A DNA stretch of 64,000 bases from Pseudozyma flocculosa PF-1. Its lineage: Eukaryota; Basidiomycota; Ustilaginomycetes; Ustilaginales; Ustilaginaceae. The stretch covers positions 488,205-552,204 of the forward strand of contig NW_006920890.1 in the NCBI RefSeq assembly GCF_000417875.1. The letters run 5' to 3'. The notes below the pieces were generated by a model that was not told the origin of the DNA, searched no databases, and saw nothing but the letters and a program-made list of their open reading frames with translations. The translations under genes and the position numbers were made by a program. Below are positions 34,075 through 43,626 of the stretch, in pieces. Within the stretch, counting starts at the first letter, position 1; each line of letters opens with the position of its first letter.

Positions 34075-34588
34075 ATGCCAAGCCAACTCGACGTATCACC
34101 TTCAAAGGTAGCACCGAGGGGCAAGGATCCGGCGCAGTGAGCATCTATCTCCTTGCTTCCCCTCGCCTCCTCTCTCCTTGCCCCTTCGCACCGCGCTCAC
34201 ACCTCTGTGTCCCTTGCCCTCCCGCACTGCACAGACGGGTATACATCAAGTTCCTCGTCTTTTCAATCACCCTCTTTGTCGCGCCGCTAAGTGCATTCTT
34301 CCTCGCCAAAGATCGTTGGCTCGACGGTAAGTAACCCCCTTTGGCCCCCCCTCCCCTCCTCCCGGCTGTTTCGCAACGTGACCACCGCCCTCATCCCGTT
34401 TGCTTCCCCTTGGTCGACACCCAACAGGTAACGCGACCTACGCAGGCGGTCTAGCCGCCATCGTCGTCAACATCGTACTCGTCGCCTACATCGTATCCGC
34501 TTTCCTCGAGGACAAAGACGACGCTGCCCCCTCGAGAACTGCAACGACCAAGACTACGACTGCAGGCGAGGCCAAGAAGGACAAGTAG
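34075..34588 (+). CDS. VMA21: Vma21, V-ATPase assembly integral membrane protein
   Basis: Exons 34075-34136, 34235-34326 and 34428-34588 (phases 2 and 1) give 104 residues, the normal size. Two membrane spans are visible: FLVFSITLFVAPLSAFFLA, and GGLAAIVVNIVLVAYIVSAF after the conserved N-TYAGG turn. The C-terminus is KKDK, a dilysine (KKxx) ER-retrieval signal as expected for Vma21. The protein is an ER chaperone that escorts assembly of the V0 sector of the vacuolar ATPase and cycles back from the Golgi. The short first exon is basic and polar. The gene is too split for a simple open-frame search; the three exons are supported by frame and family pattern together. Confidence 0.92.
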
Positions 34589-34842
34589 CGTTGCCAGGCA
34601 CCCTGTAGCCCCAGCCCTCGACCTCCCGCTTGACCGGTCAGCGCAATCAATAGACGATACCCGAACCCACTCACCGCTTGACCGCCCCATCAGGCTCGCA
34701 CACACGCGATTGCCTCGCCTCGCTGAACGCGACAACGGCAGCAGTAGATCAATCACATGGCACTCCACATCGAGCGACGCCTCTTTCAGAGGCACCCCTC
34801 TAGACTAGAGCGCTAGGCTGTGCATCACCGTCTCACCCGCCG

Positions 34843-36633
34843 TCAATCGACAATCAGGCCCAGCTCCTTGGAGATGCCGCTGCGGATCCAGCCCTCAACA
34901 AACAGCTGGCCCGTATACAGCAGCACGGTGAGCGTCCACGCGATGCCGACCGGCCGGTCGTACCACATCGCGTACGTCTCGCCCCCGTTGCGCCGCTTGC
35001 GCCGCTGCGTCACGTACCGCGCAACGGCACCCTCGACGATGACGGCCACGCCGTTGAGCACAAAAAAGCTAAACTCGCCCCCTCCCGACACGGGCGGCGC
35101 CAGGCGCATGGGCGACAGCCGCGCCAGCACGCCCCACACGCCGCTTTGGGCCGCCATGCCGGCGCGCAGCTCGTGGCCCATGCCCCGGGCGTGGTCCTTG
35201 GGCAGCCACACGTTGGTCGGCGGCACCGCCACCCGCCCGCCCAGCGCCGCACGCTCCGACACGCCGTGGATGATGCCGCTGGCCGTGAAAGCGCCCAGCA
35301 CCTTTGCCCAGTCGGCGCGCCCGCGCTGCAGCGAGCGCATCGGGTCGGCGTGGTAGCTCGGCCACACCTCGCGCCGCGCCCGCACCCGCTCGGCGTCCCA
35401 TAGCTTGCCCTGCACCACGTCCTCGACCAGGTAGGCGGCGTAGGTAAAGGGCAGGATGCCGTAGACGCCAAAGAAGCGCCCAAACAGCCGGTGCCACGCA
35501 AACGACCAGAAGCGGCGCACCGTCGTCGCCTGCGTCAGCCCGGCCGGGTTGAGGAGCGGGAAAAAGTCGACGTTGCGCAGCGACAGCTGCTCGTGGGTTT
35601 GCGGACTCGACTGCAGCAGCGACGGCGGCTTGTGCTGTCCACCGCCGGCAGCGGCACCCACGGCGGTGTCGTCGGCATCGTCGCCCTCGGCCTCGGTCTC
35701 GGTCTCGGTGTCTTGGGGCGTGGCGTCGGCCATGACCTGGCGAATGCGGTCCCTGCGACCCGGCTTGGCCGCGAGTCCGGCCTTGCGCGAGCGCTTACGG
35801 AGCCGGCGCTGCGCCTGCTGCACGGCGACGTCGGCCATGACGGGGAGGGCGACGGCGCTGCTGAGCGTGTAGCCAAAGTCGAAGAGGGTGTAGAGCGAGA
35901 TGCCCGTGGCGGCGACAAAGGCGACCCTTGCGGGCGTCGAGAGGTCGGTGATGGATGGGTTGAGGGCCTCGGTGTGGGCCGGGTGGAGGGTGTGCATGGT
36001 AAAGATGCAGCCGAGGAGGACGGGGAGCAGCTTGACAAGGGCGCGGCGCAGCTGTGCGCTCGAGGGGGGCTGCCAGGGGTGGCTGTCGTGGCGGACGTCG
36101 GCGCTGGCAAAGTCCCAGCCGACGCCGCGCATGCTAATCAGAAGGTCGAGGGCCCACCAGGCGCGCTCAAAGGTGAAGAGGCCGCGCGGGTGGGGCTCGA
36201 GCTTCCAGGTCTCGTTGGGGCCGGCCGGGTACGGGTGCGAGACACCGGTGCCCTTGCCCTTTTGGCCGGCGGCGTCCGAGGTGCTGCTGATGACGATGCG
36301 GCTGGGGACGCGCGGGTAGGAGAGGAAAAAGACGTCGATGACCCTGCCGGCGCCGTACCAGCCGACCAGGCCGAGCTGGTAGGTGAGGACGGCGCTGCCC
36401 GGGTAGTAGTAACGGAGGGGCAGCACGGCAAAGGTGTAGGCCGAGAGCGCGGCGAGGCCGAAGCGGACCAGGGTGGCCAGGCGGCGCAGCGGGCGGGCCA
36501 CCGTCTTTGGCAGGGGCGGGAGGAGAAAGAGGGCGGCATAGTAGGCCAGCGGGGGCACGGCGGCGGCCCACACGGGGAGGGGCCGCGTCGCCGGGTTGGG
36601 TTCAAAGAGGGAGCGTGTGGCGTGCACGTTCAT
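34843..36633 (-). CDS. Wax-synthase-like membrane-bound O-acyltransferase
   Basis: Single exon, 596 residues. The ATG at 36633 is chosen because the upstream in-frame part is a His/Arg repeat read-through and hydrophobic structure starts just after it. Many membrane spans are present (for example PVWAAAVPPLAYYAALFLLP near the start and LLYTGQLFVEGWI at the end). The wax-synthase region has RRFWSFAWHRLFGRFFG (about 380) and the likely catalytic histidine in ASGIIHG. Relatives esterify fatty alcohols, sterols or secondary-metabolite hydroxyls with acyl-CoA in the ER, and several fungal copies decorate secondary metabolites. There is no biosynthetic cluster next to it, so the substrate is unknown. 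An acidic low-complexity loop lies at about 325-345. Confidence 0.82.
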   Translation of the reverse strand: MNVHATRSLFEPNPATRPLPVWAAAVPPLAYYAALFLLPPLPKTVARPLRRLATLVRFGLAALSAYTFAVLPLRYYYPGSAVLTYQLGLVGWYGAGRVIDVFFLSYPRVPSRIVISSTSDAAGQKGKGTGVSHPYPAGPNETWKLEPHPRGLFTFERAWWALDLLISMRGVGWDFASADVRHDSHPWQPPSSAQLRRALVKLLPVLLGCIFTMHTLHPAHTEALNPSITDLSTPARVAFVAATGISLYTLFDFGYTLSSAVALPVMADVAVQQAQRRLRKRSRKAGLAAKPGRRDRIRQVMADATPQDTETETEAEGDDADDTAVGAAAGGGQHKPPSLLQSSPQTHEQLSLRNVDFFPLLNPAGLTQATTVRRFWSFAWHRLFGRFFGVYGILPFTYAAYLVEDVVQGKLWDAERVRARREVWPSYHADPMRSLQRGRADWAKVLGAFTASGIIHGVSERAALGGRVAVPPTNVWLPKDHARGMGHELRAGMAAQSGVWGVLARLSPMRLAPPVSGGGEFSFFVLNGVAVIVEGAVARYVTQRRKRRNGGETYAMWYDRPVGIAWTLTVLLYTGQLFVEGWIRSGISKELGLIVD

Positions 36634-37896
36634 GGCGGGCGACGGGTTGCCGGGCCGAGGGCGGGGGCGCGGTCGGTGGCAGCGATATCGGTGGTGGTGG
36701 TATGGATGGTGGTGGCGGTGGTGGGAGCAGTGGAAGCCATGTTGGCTGGTAGAGGGTTTTAAGAAAGGAGGATCGAGGGGCGTACGTATGGGGTCGGAAG
36801 GCACGGGAAGCAGGCGTGAGAGGATTGGCTAATCGGCGGCTGGCGGTCGCGGTCGATGGATGGCTGCTTTTGGAAACGAAGAGGCGGCGACGAAGGACGA
36901 CGATGATGGAAGTCAGAGTCTGGCAGAGGGAGAAGCGAGACTGCCGGAAAGCTAAGGTGAGCTCAGCCCGTCAGCGCCTGAGCCCGCCAGCCCGTCAGCT
37001 CCCCGCCAGCCTGGCTGCCTGGCTGCCTGGCTGCCTGCCTGCCTGCCCAGCTCAGCGCGGCCCGCGTCGAGTGACTTCATCGCAGGCGACCAGGCGGCGT
37101 CGCTGGACCCTAGCCTGCCTTGCCTCTCTGGCCTCCTCCTCCACCTTGCTTGCTTCCGTCACATCGGGCGGTCAGCGGCCACACCGAACAACGTCACATC
37201 GGGCGAGCAGGGGCCACACCGACCCCACCAACGTCACATGGGGCGAGCATTCAGGCCAGGCCAGGCCGGACGCCTCGCCTCGCCGGCTGTCCATCAGTTA
37301 GTGCGCTCAGTCGGGCCAGGCAGAGGCCCGCCCCTCTCTGACGGCCACCACCGCCACCAAACCGGGCACCACAGCCCTTCATATGGCACGCCAATCGTCG
37401 TTTCCAAGCCAAGCCTGCTGCCATCCAGCTCGACTCGGAGCGGCCTCGCGCACGCCAGCGCCACACTCTGCTTCAGTTCCTGAGCTTGTGCCGTCGCCCG
37501 AACGCACACCGACGCCAGCCCACGACTGCGCCCCGCCTGAACAAGGACCTCGATCTAGCGTCGATGGTGCGCCTCCGTCCCGCGGCCACTCGGAATGGCA
37601 AGTCGTGCCTCGACCGTCGGGACACTACAGAGATGACCCACGGCCTTTCAACAGAGGCTGCTTCAGCCTGCGGCGCCGTCCGCACCTTTTCTTGACCTAT
37701 GCGCGCCACACCTCTCTCTCTCTGGGAAGCGTCGCCAAGAACTCTGGCTCCCTCGAGGCCTACAAAATGGGCAGCAATCCCTCGGGTCCCATCGCCACAG
37801 GCATGTCACCCTCGTATGTCTCCCGCTTGCCCGCTTCTCGGCCTCTCCCTTGCCGTCTCTAGTCCCTGTCCGACTCCCCGCCCGCCTTTCCACCGG
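36634..37896. other. Spacer at the left border of the secreted-protein cluster
   Basis: About 1.26 kb separating the housekeeping block from the cluster. It contains CCTGGCTG/CTGCC runs near 37005-37045, the three-copy repeat at 37157-37250 and a GGCCA run at 37252-37268. No supported gene. Confidence 0.5.
37157..37250. repeat. Three imperfect 35-40 bp tandem repeats
   Basis: Units start at 37157, 37192 and 37232, each with CGTCACATcGGGCG followed by a GGCCACACCGA segment; the third is truncated. They lie at the border between the housekeeping block and the secreted-protein cluster. Confidence 0.75.
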
Positions 37897-39132
37897 ATGC
37901 GCACCCTTCTTCGGCGTGGCCTGCTGGCCCGCCTGGCCATGGCCGCCGTCGCTGGTGTCACCGTCGTCTTCCTCGCTACGTCAGGCCCGCAACCGGCTGC
38001 CGCTGCACCCACCTGGCCCTTGATGGATGAGCTCGGCGCAGCCCTCGGACGCTTCCGACCGGGCACGCCCCAGGTTGATCGCGACACCGCGTCCAACCTG
38101 GCTCACCCACCGCCGCCCGCCGCCCAACAGCTGCAGCAACAGCACGCGCCGTCTGACCCCTACTCTTTCGCCCTCGACAGCCCGCAACAGCCCCGCGGCT
38201 CGGATCCCTGGTACCATTCCATCGGCTTCTCTGCTGGTGCACACCCTGGCCCCCGCGACGAGACGGTCCCCCTCGACCACCTCGATGCCTATGCTGAGCT
38301 GGGCAGCCACCCGTGGCTGGTGCCGCACGTGTCTGCGGGCGCCGCTTCGCCACGATACTACAGCCCTGATGCATGGCATACCACGCCTCCGTCCTCGCCC
38401 CATCACAACTCAGAAGCCCACCGAGATGCCGCCGTGCAACATCCTGAAGCCGTCGATTGGTCTCGTGATCTGCCCAGCTCTCCTTTCCAGTGGCCAGGAA
38501 CTACCCAGGTCGAAATGCAGCAGGCCATGCATGCCGACATGGACGCGCCTCTGCACTCCCAGCATTCACCACAGTGGGCCCATGCGGACGTGGCCGGCTC
38601 TGCCCCGCCCGAACACGGCCCTGCGCGACCGGTCGAGGCGAGCCGCGCCGCGCAGGCATCGCTAGACGCGGAGCAGGACCGCCTGCAGGAGCAGGGCGTC
38701 TACCTTCTCGAGCACGGCGTGTCCAGGACGTCGAAAAGGTACCGCACCGGCATGGCGGGCCTCGAGCTGCAGCATTGGCTCGAGCAAGTCTACAGCGTGC
38801 GCAACAGGTTGGCGGCCAGCCCGAGGTGGAAGGGCTACGACGTCAAGGTGGTCGCCGACAGTCGATCGCCGGGCAACTTGCTTCGGGACACGAGCGTTTC
38901 GGCCAAGTTGCGTGGCCAGGGGTCGCCCAGTCCCGGTGCCTTTGCAGATGTGCTCGACCCGTTAAACGACTTCCAGATCGGCCAGCACCAGATCGTCGTA
39001 ATCGGCCACACCTGGAAACCGGCAGGCGCCGACCTGGCAAAGGTCAGGTACAGCGTGATGGCCATCCCGCGTGCGTCCTGGGAGGGCTCGATCGCCCTGG
39101 GCAAGCTCGTGCTCACCAAGACCGCGGCGTGA
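37897..39132 (+). CDS. Tandem secreted family, member 1
   Basis: Single exon, 411 residues. Signal peptide 1-36 (ends PAAAA), then the post-cleavage motif MDELGAALGRF. Residues about 50-250 are rich in Pro, His, Ser, Gln and Ala. The C-terminal domain (254-411) starts with an amphipathic helix, has LELQHWLEQVYSVRN, then PLNDFQIGQHQI, and ends VMAIPRASWEGSIALGKLVL. There is no cysteine at all. Closest to member 2: the two also share DAYAELG in the variable region. I know no Pfam family for it. A clustered, secreted, low-complexity-plus-domain layout suggests a host-interaction effector or cell-surface protein; that is inference. The ATG is the one that starts the signal peptide. Confidence 0.85.
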   Translation: MRTLLRRGLLARLAMAAVAGVTVVFLATSGPQPAAAAPTWPLMDELGAALGRFRPGTPQVDRDTASNLAHPPPPAAQQLQQQHAPSDPYSFALDSPQQPRGSDPWYHSIGFSAGAHPGPRDETVPLDHLDAYAELGSHPWLVPHVSAGAASPRYYSPDAWHTTPPSSPHHNSEAHRDAAVQHPEAVDWSRDLPSSPFQWPGTTQVEMQQAMHADMDAPLHSQHSPQWAHADVAGSAPPEHGPARPVEASRAAQASLDAEQDRLQEQGVYLLEHGVSRTSKRYRTGMAGLELQHWLEQVYSVRNRLAASPRWKGYDVKVVADSRSPGNLLRDTSVSAKLRGQGSPSPGAFADVLDPLNDFQIGQHQIVVIGHTWKPAGADLAKVRYSVMAIPRASWEGSIALGKLVLTKTAA

Positions 39133-40000
39133 AGGAGGGACCTCGGTCGTGGCGCTGCCTCGCTGCGGCGGGCTCCTCTCGAGCTGTTCCGGCTCCTGCA
39201 ATCGCCGAATCTTTCCCCCACCGTATTCCGTCCGGTCTGGCTCCCATCAGGGACCGCCGTTTCATCATGTGTTGTGTTCCAGGGTCACCTATGCGTTGCG
39301 CTACCGCACCTGCCTCTTGTGCCTACATGTGTGGTGCAAGCTCGCCGAGAAATCGCCACGAAGAGCGTGGAGAGAGAGGGGTTACGGAGCGTAGCGAGAC
39401 TCGGAGAGAAGTGCGAGCCTTGGACGGCGAACCCTCCTTGGCGGTACAGATTCCGATACGTGCGACGCTCTCGGCTCAAGCGTCATGTCGTGCCGGCCCG
39501 CCGAGGTACTCTGGACAGAGCAGTGAGCTGGTCGCGAGGGTAGAGGGGTCTGCCAAGTCTGCCAAAAAGGTGAGCGCGCCCTGCTGTAGCTTTCCCCCTT
39601 CCCCTCGACCTGCCTCGCCCCGCCTCGCCCCGCCTCGCCCCACCTCGCTCCTCTCTGATGACCATGATTGCGCTCGTGCCCTCTGGCAGCACCGTCCCGC
39701 GGCCGAGGCCGTCCGATCGATCAACGACATACGGCCGTATTGTGCCACACGAGCCAAGATTTGCGCCCACGCACTGGGCTCAATTGCGATGCTACGCCCC
39801 GGTGCTGCCTCGAGCCTTTCATCTTCGGGGTCCAGCATCGATGTTGCCCCTCTGCTCGATTCGACTCGACTCGCTCGAAGGCTTCAGTACATACATATTT
39901 AGGTTCGCCCTCCCCGTCTGTCCTGTTCGCAGAGCCTCACCTCAAACCCTCCCCTGCATCTCATCGCCACCTGCCCCTCCTCCCCCCTCAACTCGTCGCG
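39133..40000. other. Spacer between members 1 and 2
   Basis: About 870 bp; CCTCGCCCCG pentamer/decamer runs near 39605-39645 and an ACATATTTAG AT-rich element near 39894 that may act as TATA. No gene seen. Confidence 0.45.
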
Positions 40001-41065
40001 ATGCTAGCCATCATCAGGCACGGCGGACGGCCGACTTGGCTCGCCGTGCTCGCCGGCATGGCCATCGCCGCCACGCTGCTCGGTCCACGACCCGTCGCTG
40101 CTGCGCCGCCCGGATTCTTCTATGACGAGCTGGGCCAAGCCTTGGGCCGTTTCCAACCGGCCCATGAGGTGCCGCACGAGCTCCTCGACGCTGCCCCTGC
40201 CTCGAGCCTGACCCACCCGACACCTCAGCACTTGCCCTCAAGCTCGTACTCCCTCGGCCTCGACGGCTGGCATCAGCCTCAAGCCTCGGACCATTGGCAG
40301 GATGCCCTCGTCTCCTCTGGCCATTTCCAGCCCGACGCCTACGGCCAGCCGGGTCCACTCCACCACTTCGACGCGTATGCTGAGCTGGGCAATCACCCTT
40401 CGCTCATGCCGCACCTCCCTGCGTCTGAGACGTCATCTCGACCCCACAGCCTCGAAGCGTGGAACAGCGCTGCTCCATCCTCACCCACCCACCACCAGCA
40501 GCAGCCCGATTCGTGGCGGTACCAGGACGAAGACGTTCAGCCTAGCCAAATGGCCGCGCACCCCTCCTCCCCGGGCGCAGGCGGTCTGCAAGCACTGGCG
40601 GCCGAGCAAGAGAGCTTGGTGCTCCGCGGCATCGAGCTGCTCGACCACGGCCCGCGCAAAAGCTCGGACAAGTACCAGGTCTCGATCGCCGGGCGAGAGC
40701 TGCGGCAGTGGCTCGAACGGGTCTACACGCTGCGCAACGAACTTGCAGTGTACGAGAGATGGCACAGTTACCGCATCGAGGTCGTCGTCGACAGACGACT
40801 GCCTGGCAACCTCCTGCGCGATGCGTCCTTGTCGGCAAAGGTGCGCGGCCACGGATCGCCCAGTCCCGCTGCCTTTGAACGCATCTTCGATCCCCTGAGT
40901 CCGTTTCAGGTCGGTCAGCACCAGATTGTCGCTGTGCGACATGTACCTGGACCCGTAGGCTTTGACCCGCCCGAGGTCAGGTACACCGTCCTCGCCATGC
41001 CCCTCTCGTCCTGGGAGGGCTCCATTGCCATGGGCAGGGTCGTGCTCACCAAGTCTGACGCGTGA
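40001..41065 (+). CDS. Tandem secreted family, member 2
   Basis: Single exon, 354 residues. Signal peptide 1-35 (ends VAAA), then FYDELGQALGRF, nearly the same as member 1. The variable His/Gln/Pro/Ser-rich region (about 50-195) includes FDAYAELGNHP. The C-terminal domain (about 196-354) has ELRQWLERVYTLRNEL, PFQVGQHQIV and AMPLSSWEGSIAMGRVVL. No cysteine. The C-terminal domains of members 1 and 2 agree at roughly half of positions by eye, and the N-terminal regions also align, so they are a recent local duplicate pair. Function unknown. Confidence 0.85.
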   Translation: MLAIIRHGGRPTWLAVLAGMAIAATLLGPRPVAAAPPGFFYDELGQALGRFQPAHEVPHELLDAAPASSLTHPTPQHLPSSSYSLGLDGWHQPQASDHWQDALVSSGHFQPDAYGQPGPLHHFDAYAELGNHPSLMPHLPASETSSRPHSLEAWNSAAPSSPTHHQQQPDSWRYQDEDVQPSQMAAHPSSPGAGGLQALAAEQESLVLRGIELLDHGPRKSSDKYQVSIAGRELRQWLERVYTLRNELAVYERWHSYRIEVVVDRRLPGNLLRDASLSAKVRGHGSPSPAAFERIFDPLSPFQVGQHQIVAVRHVPGPVGFDPPEVRYTVLAMPLSSWEGSIAMGRVVLTKSDA

Positions 41066-41628
41066 GGGCCCGCCACGTCGACCGACGCCTTGACCTCGAC
41101 AAACAAGCCTCTTTGCGCGCAGATCGCCGACCGGTATTCTCGTCCTTGTACCTTCCGTGGGCCCCCCTCCGGTCATCTCTCCGGTGAACATTGCCGATTG
41201 AAGGGATCACCGTCTTGACAGCTACATGTACCTCTATCTGTGTCTTGCCCTTGGCCCGAGAAACGCACAGCTGATCAAAGGCAAAGTGGGGAGCCTTAGC
41301 CCCGGACCTGGCGCTCGATTGCAGCACAGAGATGCAAAATCAGCCGCGGCAACCACCGAGCCCAACGTTTGGCCGGAACGGAGCTGAGATGAAATCGCCG
41401 GTCCATCTTCGCTGGCCCGCGTCGCTGCGAGCCTCGGGGCGGTATACGGCCGTCTCTGAAATTGAGTCGATCTAAACATGATTGCAGTTGGCGGTCAAAT
41501 CCAGAAATTTACATAAGTAGGGGGCCAGGTCTAGGTCTTCGCAGCCACGAGCAGGCTGTCCATCTCGCCACGCGTTCTCTTTCCCCTCTGCGCCACTCAC
41601 TCCCCCTCGCCTCGCTCCTAGCCTCGAC
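41066..41628. other. Spacer between members 2 and 3
   Basis: About 560 bp; relatively AT-rich towards the right, with ACATAAGTAG at 41511. No gene seen. Confidence 0.45.
41511..41520 (+). promoter_or_regulatory. TATA-like box of family member 3
   Basis: ACATAAGTAG, 118 bp upstream of the ATG, in a locally AT-rich stretch. Confidence 0.35.
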
Positions 41629-42945
41629 ATGCGTTTCAGTCAGCGCCAGGCAGCCGGCGCCGTGGCCGTAGGCCTGTCGCTTTTCCTTTCGGCTGCCGTT
41701 GCCGCACCGCTTGGACCGGGCTTCGATGAGCTCAGCCAGATCTTCGCGCATCCCAAACCCGCATCCGCCTACGACGAGCTCAGCCATGTGTTTGGACACG
41801 CTCAGCCTCGTTCCGACACCTGGCAGCATCAGCCCAGCGCCACCCCCGCCCTCGGCCCCTCCGTATTCGCGGCGCACCCCGCTAGCCCAGTCGCCCACCA
41901 GCCCACCGAGCAGTACCGTCCGCAGATCCAGTACCACCATCCTTTCGACGAAGGACACTACCGGGGCGACCAGCAGGTCCACCACGGCGCAGATGGGTAC
42001 CAGGCGTTCCCTCCGCAGGGCATCAGCCACCCGCCGAGCCCGTACGGACACCAGCCCAGTGACTCGTACTTGCTCCACGACCCCGACTCCTCGTGGCAAG
42101 GCGCGCACCCGTCCGACGACCACGACGAGCTCCAGGCGCTCCTGGCCGGCTTCTCGATGCCTTCCCTCTCGTCGCCGCCGCACAGTCTGCGTCCGTGGAT
42201 CGATGCCGGCCAGTCGTCGGGCCATGACCTGCCGGAGATCCTGCGCGGTACTCGTCCCGCTCGCCCGCCTCCCGGAATCGAGACTCCTCAGCACGTCCAC
42301 GGTCGACCTGCCGTGGCCGAGGCGCACGACCGATTCCAACCGGCGTCGCACCCATCCCCACCACCTGCGCCCGAGTTTGGTCCACGCGGAGTCATGCAGC
42401 TCGCACAACCTGTCGTCCAAGCCGGCGCCTCGCGCTCTCGGAGCCCCAGCACCCAGTTCCTGCTCGAGGAAGGCCAGCACCTGCTCCGCTTCGACCGGCT
42501 CAGACGCGGCAAGGAGATGGTCAACACGATTGGCGACGACGCGCTGCGACAGTGGCTGCAGGACGTGATGGACATCCGCATCAAGGAAGCCTCGCGGCGC
42601 TGGAACGTCTGGGACCAGGCTCGCGTCGAGATCGTCCCGTACCCGTCCAACCGGAGGACCACCAACATGAAGACGGGCACGTACATGTTTCACCGGCCGG
42701 GTCTGATCCCGCCTGCCGCCAAGGGCTCGTTTGAGGACGTCGTCGACCCCTTTGCCGACTTTCAGGTGGGCACCTACCGCCTCCGGATCATCAGCCCCAA
42801 GAACAAGAAGCACGTCTCGGTCGAGGACGAGCCCGCCTTCTACAACGTCATCGCCATGCCTACCGGAGACACCGAGGGCAACATCGCCATCGGCAGGCTC
42901 AAGATCCAGCGCGAACCGGCAGACGTCGTTGAGCAGACTCGATAG
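41629..42945 (+). CDS. Tandem secreted family, member 3
   Basis: Single exon, 438 residues. Signal peptide 1-25 (ends AVAA), then two copies of the DEL-type motif: GFDELSQIFAHPKP and YDELSHVFGHAQP. A long His/Pro/Gln/Tyr-rich region (about 50-270) follows. The C-terminal domain (about 272-438) has FLLEEGQHLL, IGDDALRQWLQDVMDIR, DPFADFQVGTYRLRI and VIAMPTGDTEGNIAIGRL. No cysteine. Member 4 shares the double motif and the FADFQVG core, so these form a pair. Function unknown; effector-like by layout. Confidence 0.85.
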   Translation: MRFSQRQAAGAVAVGLSLFLSAAVAAPLGPGFDELSQIFAHPKPASAYDELSHVFGHAQPRSDTWQHQPSATPALGPSVFAAHPASPVAHQPTEQYRPQIQYHHPFDEGHYRGDQQVHHGADGYQAFPPQGISHPPSPYGHQPSDSYLLHDPDSSWQGAHPSDDHDELQALLAGFSMPSLSSPPHSLRPWIDAGQSSGHDLPEILRGTRPARPPPGIETPQHVHGRPAVAEAHDRFQPASHPSPPPAPEFGPRGVMQLAQPVVQAGASRSRSPSTQFLLEEGQHLLRFDRLRRGKEMVNTIGDDALRQWLQDVMDIRIKEASRRWNVWDQARVEIVPYPSNRRTTNMKTGTYMFHRPGLIPPAAKGSFEDVVDPFADFQVGTYRLRIISPKNKKHVSVEDEPAFYNVIAMPTGDTEGNIAIGRLKIQREPADVVEQTR

Positions 42946-43626
42946 ATCGATGCCTGGCCTCGGTCACGACCAGAACGTGGCACACGTCGCCAGGTCATGG
43001 CCCTTTGCCCCCCGCCCCGTAACCTCGTTTTGGTCATCGTCCCTGCTCCGACCCTGTACGACGCTCCCTCTCTGTGCCGTACTCTTCCTTCTCCTCATAC
43101 CCGCGCTTCGCTTGCGGGTCGCGATTCAGAGGGCACGCCTCGACTCGACTTTCGCAGGCTCGACTCGGAATCATCGAGAGTTCACCTCATTTCAACGGCG
43201 AACGTGTGACCGGGAGAGCTCATCAGCACATCGCCCCGACGTGCTCCTTCCAGACAATAGGGTAGGCACCTGCGTGTTCTCCGTCAGCTCGCGTGAACCG
43301 TCGTGGGTGTGGCCCGATGGTCATGATGCCCCTCATCGAGGCTCAGCGAAAACGAGCCCCGGCATCAGCCCACGGTACGCCCACGTGCAGCCGGGTGGGT
43401 GGTCATGCTCTTGCATCTCTGATACATAGCCCCATCATCTTTCTTCATGGGGGAATCGTCATTCGATCGCCTCCGTGCTGCCACGCGAGATCCGTACGCA
43501 TTTCGCGGCCTTCGTTGTATAAGTGAGGGCCTGATCGAGGTGAGCCGAAAGCCCACCCCCAAACCCCAATGTCCTCCCCCCTCCTCAAATCCGATCAAGA
43601 TCTTCCAGCCCGTTCCTCACCTCTAC
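42946..43626. other. Spacer between members 3 and 4
   Basis: About 680 bp; no gene seen. A TATA box sits at 43518. Confidence 0.45.
43518..43523 (+). promoter_or_regulatory. TATA box of family member 4
   Basis: TATAAG in TTGTATAAGTGAG, 109 bp upstream of the chosen ATG. This argues against the longer frame whose first methionine lies upstream of the box. Confidence 0.45.

Noticed and set aside
36634..36804. N-terminal extension of the O-acyltransferase frame
   Set aside because: The added 57 residues are His/Arg/Pro repeat read-through of a GGT-rich leader; the protein-like sequence starts at 36633.
37157..37250. Repeat array considered as CRISPR-like
   Set aside because: Only three imperfect units without unique regular spacers, in a eukaryotic genome; a simple tandem repeat.
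41509..42813. 434-residue minus-strand open frame opposite secreted family member 3
   Set aside because: Antisense shadow of strong codon bias; no signal peptide and no similarity to any other gene here.
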